From Anaerolineae bacterium (lineage in GTDB: Bacteria; Chloroflexota; Anaerolineae; B4-G1), in assembly GCA_016783285.1 (NCBI GenBank), contig JADHWW010000205.1:1-6790 (forward strand): a stretch of DNA of 6,790 bases. Reading direction: 5' to 3'. Shown here piece by piece: positions 6,219 through 6,790 of this stretch (positions are counted from its first letter, which is position 1; each line of letters starts with the position of its first letter). The position numbers and the translations under genes were made by a program. The notes below the pieces were generated by a model. That model was not told where the DNA came from. It made no database searches and worked only from the letters and a program-made list of their open reading frames with translations.

Positions 6219-6790
6219 TTACTTGTCCAAAATGCGGAGCACAGAACCGTGATGAGGCGCGATTCTGTTGTACCTGTAGAATGCTTCTGGTTCAGGCTTC
6301 ACCTTCGGCCCCGGCGGTTGAAGTGCTGGATACGGCGCCCTTACGGCGAGGGTCTGCTGCAAAGCCGCCCCCTGCAATCTCAACGGTTGCAGCGTCAGCA
6401 ACGGCTCCTTCGTCGCGCAGGCCTGTGGCGAAACCAGAACCTTCGGCGAGTGAGCAAGTGCCGGATCTGAAGACAAAGCCGTTAGACCCTGAGGGGTATG
6501 AACCTCTCCCTGCGGGCCAGCGGGCATCTGATGTGGAGACGGAACCTTTGTCTCTCCCGGAATTCGCTCCTTTGCCACCGGGGGCATTGCTAGCCGACAG
6601 GCGTTACGAGGTGGTTTCTCTCGTCAGCAAAAACCCTAAGCTGAACGCCTATGTTGTCCGGGATCGCCAGCAGCGTAATTGCCCTCGCTGCCATTCCACA
6701 GCCAGCAAGGCCGACGACGAGTTCTGCAGCGAGTGCGGGGGTTTCTTTACCGGCGAGTCTGTCGAGCATCCCGGTTATCTGCTGAGAGAA
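6215..6790 (+). CDS. Double zinc-ribbon protein with kinase N-lobe-like segment (3' truncated)
   Basis: The frame is open from ATG 6215 to the last base, giving 192 residues with no stop. Zinc ribbon 1 has Cys 4, 7, 18 and 21, with an extra Cys19. Residues 23-118 are a Pro/Ala/Ser-rich linker with no fold evident. Residues 120-150 run 'LPPGALLADRRYEVVSL' and then 'NAYVVRD'. This aligns by eye with the start of the upstream kinase domains ('LLAGRYLML' and 'VYQARD'), but the glycine loop is replaced by SKNPKLN. Zinc ribbon 2 follows with Cys 156, 159, 171 and 174 where the Lys-bearing strand would be expected. The catalytic or output domain, if any, is beyond the window. From clusters of this kind, a PP2C-type phosphatase or a pseudokinase are the leading guesses; neither is shown here. 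The 4-base overlap with the FHA gene suggests the two products act together. Confidence 0.9.
   Translation, partial: MITCPKCGAQNRDEARFCCTCRMLLVQASPSAPAVEVLDTAPLRRGSAAKPPPAISTVAASATAPSSRRPVAKPEPSASEQVPDLKTKPLDPEGYEPLPAGQRASDVETEPLSLPEFAPLPPGALLADRRYEVVSLVSKNPKLNAYVVRDRQQRNCPRCHSTASKADDEFCSECGGFFTGESVEHPGYLLRE

Noticed and set aside
6249..6470. 73-residue + strand frame inside the last gene
   Set aside because: It overlaps, in another frame, the 6215 gene, which has a good ribosome binding site, the ATGA overlap and two zinc ribbons; the alternative product is Arg/Leu-rich out-of-frame translation.

Overview
The window is protein-coding throughout, on the + strand, and GC-rich. It looks like part of one signalling cluster from an environmental bacterium. 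Proline/threonine 'TPTPTPT' spacers in exported segments, Hanks-type kinases with a C-terminal membrane block, short double-CxxC zinc ribbons fused to kinases, and stand-alone membrane FHA proteins together suggest Chloroflexota (Anaerolineae/Caldilineae-like). That is an inference from protein style; there is no rRNA or other marker gene here.

Layout: (1) 1-2016, the 3' part of a long repetitive protein made of alternating A and B beta-rich modules, with its 5' end outside the window. (2) 2017-2149, a gap with several competing inverted repeats. (3) 2150-3769, a kinase with an N-terminal zinc ribbon and about six C-terminal membrane segments. (4) 3803-5098, a soluble kinase followed by a zinc ribbon and a C-terminal FHA domain. 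(5) 5099-5264, a gap with a perfect 10-bp hairpin and a strong ribosome binding site. (6) 5265-6218, a two-pass membrane protein with a cytoplasmic FHA domain. (7) 6215-6790 and beyond, a gene overlapping the previous one by ATGA, encoding a protein with two zinc ribbons around a short segment that resembles a worn-down kinase N-lobe. This last gene runs off the window end, so its main domain is unseen.

A reasonable model is a phospho-signalling module. Two Ser/Thr kinases (one membrane-bound, one soluble) phosphorylate themselves and partners, and two FHA domains (one fused to a kinase, one membrane-anchored) read phosphothreonine. The large repeat protein is probably displayed outside the cell, and the last gene may be a third catalytic or regulatory member, possibly a PP2C-type phosphatase. 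Domain identities rest on visible motifs. The joint function, the export of the repeat protein and the identity of the last gene are inferences. No RNA gene, CRISPR array, insertion sequence or attachment site was seen.
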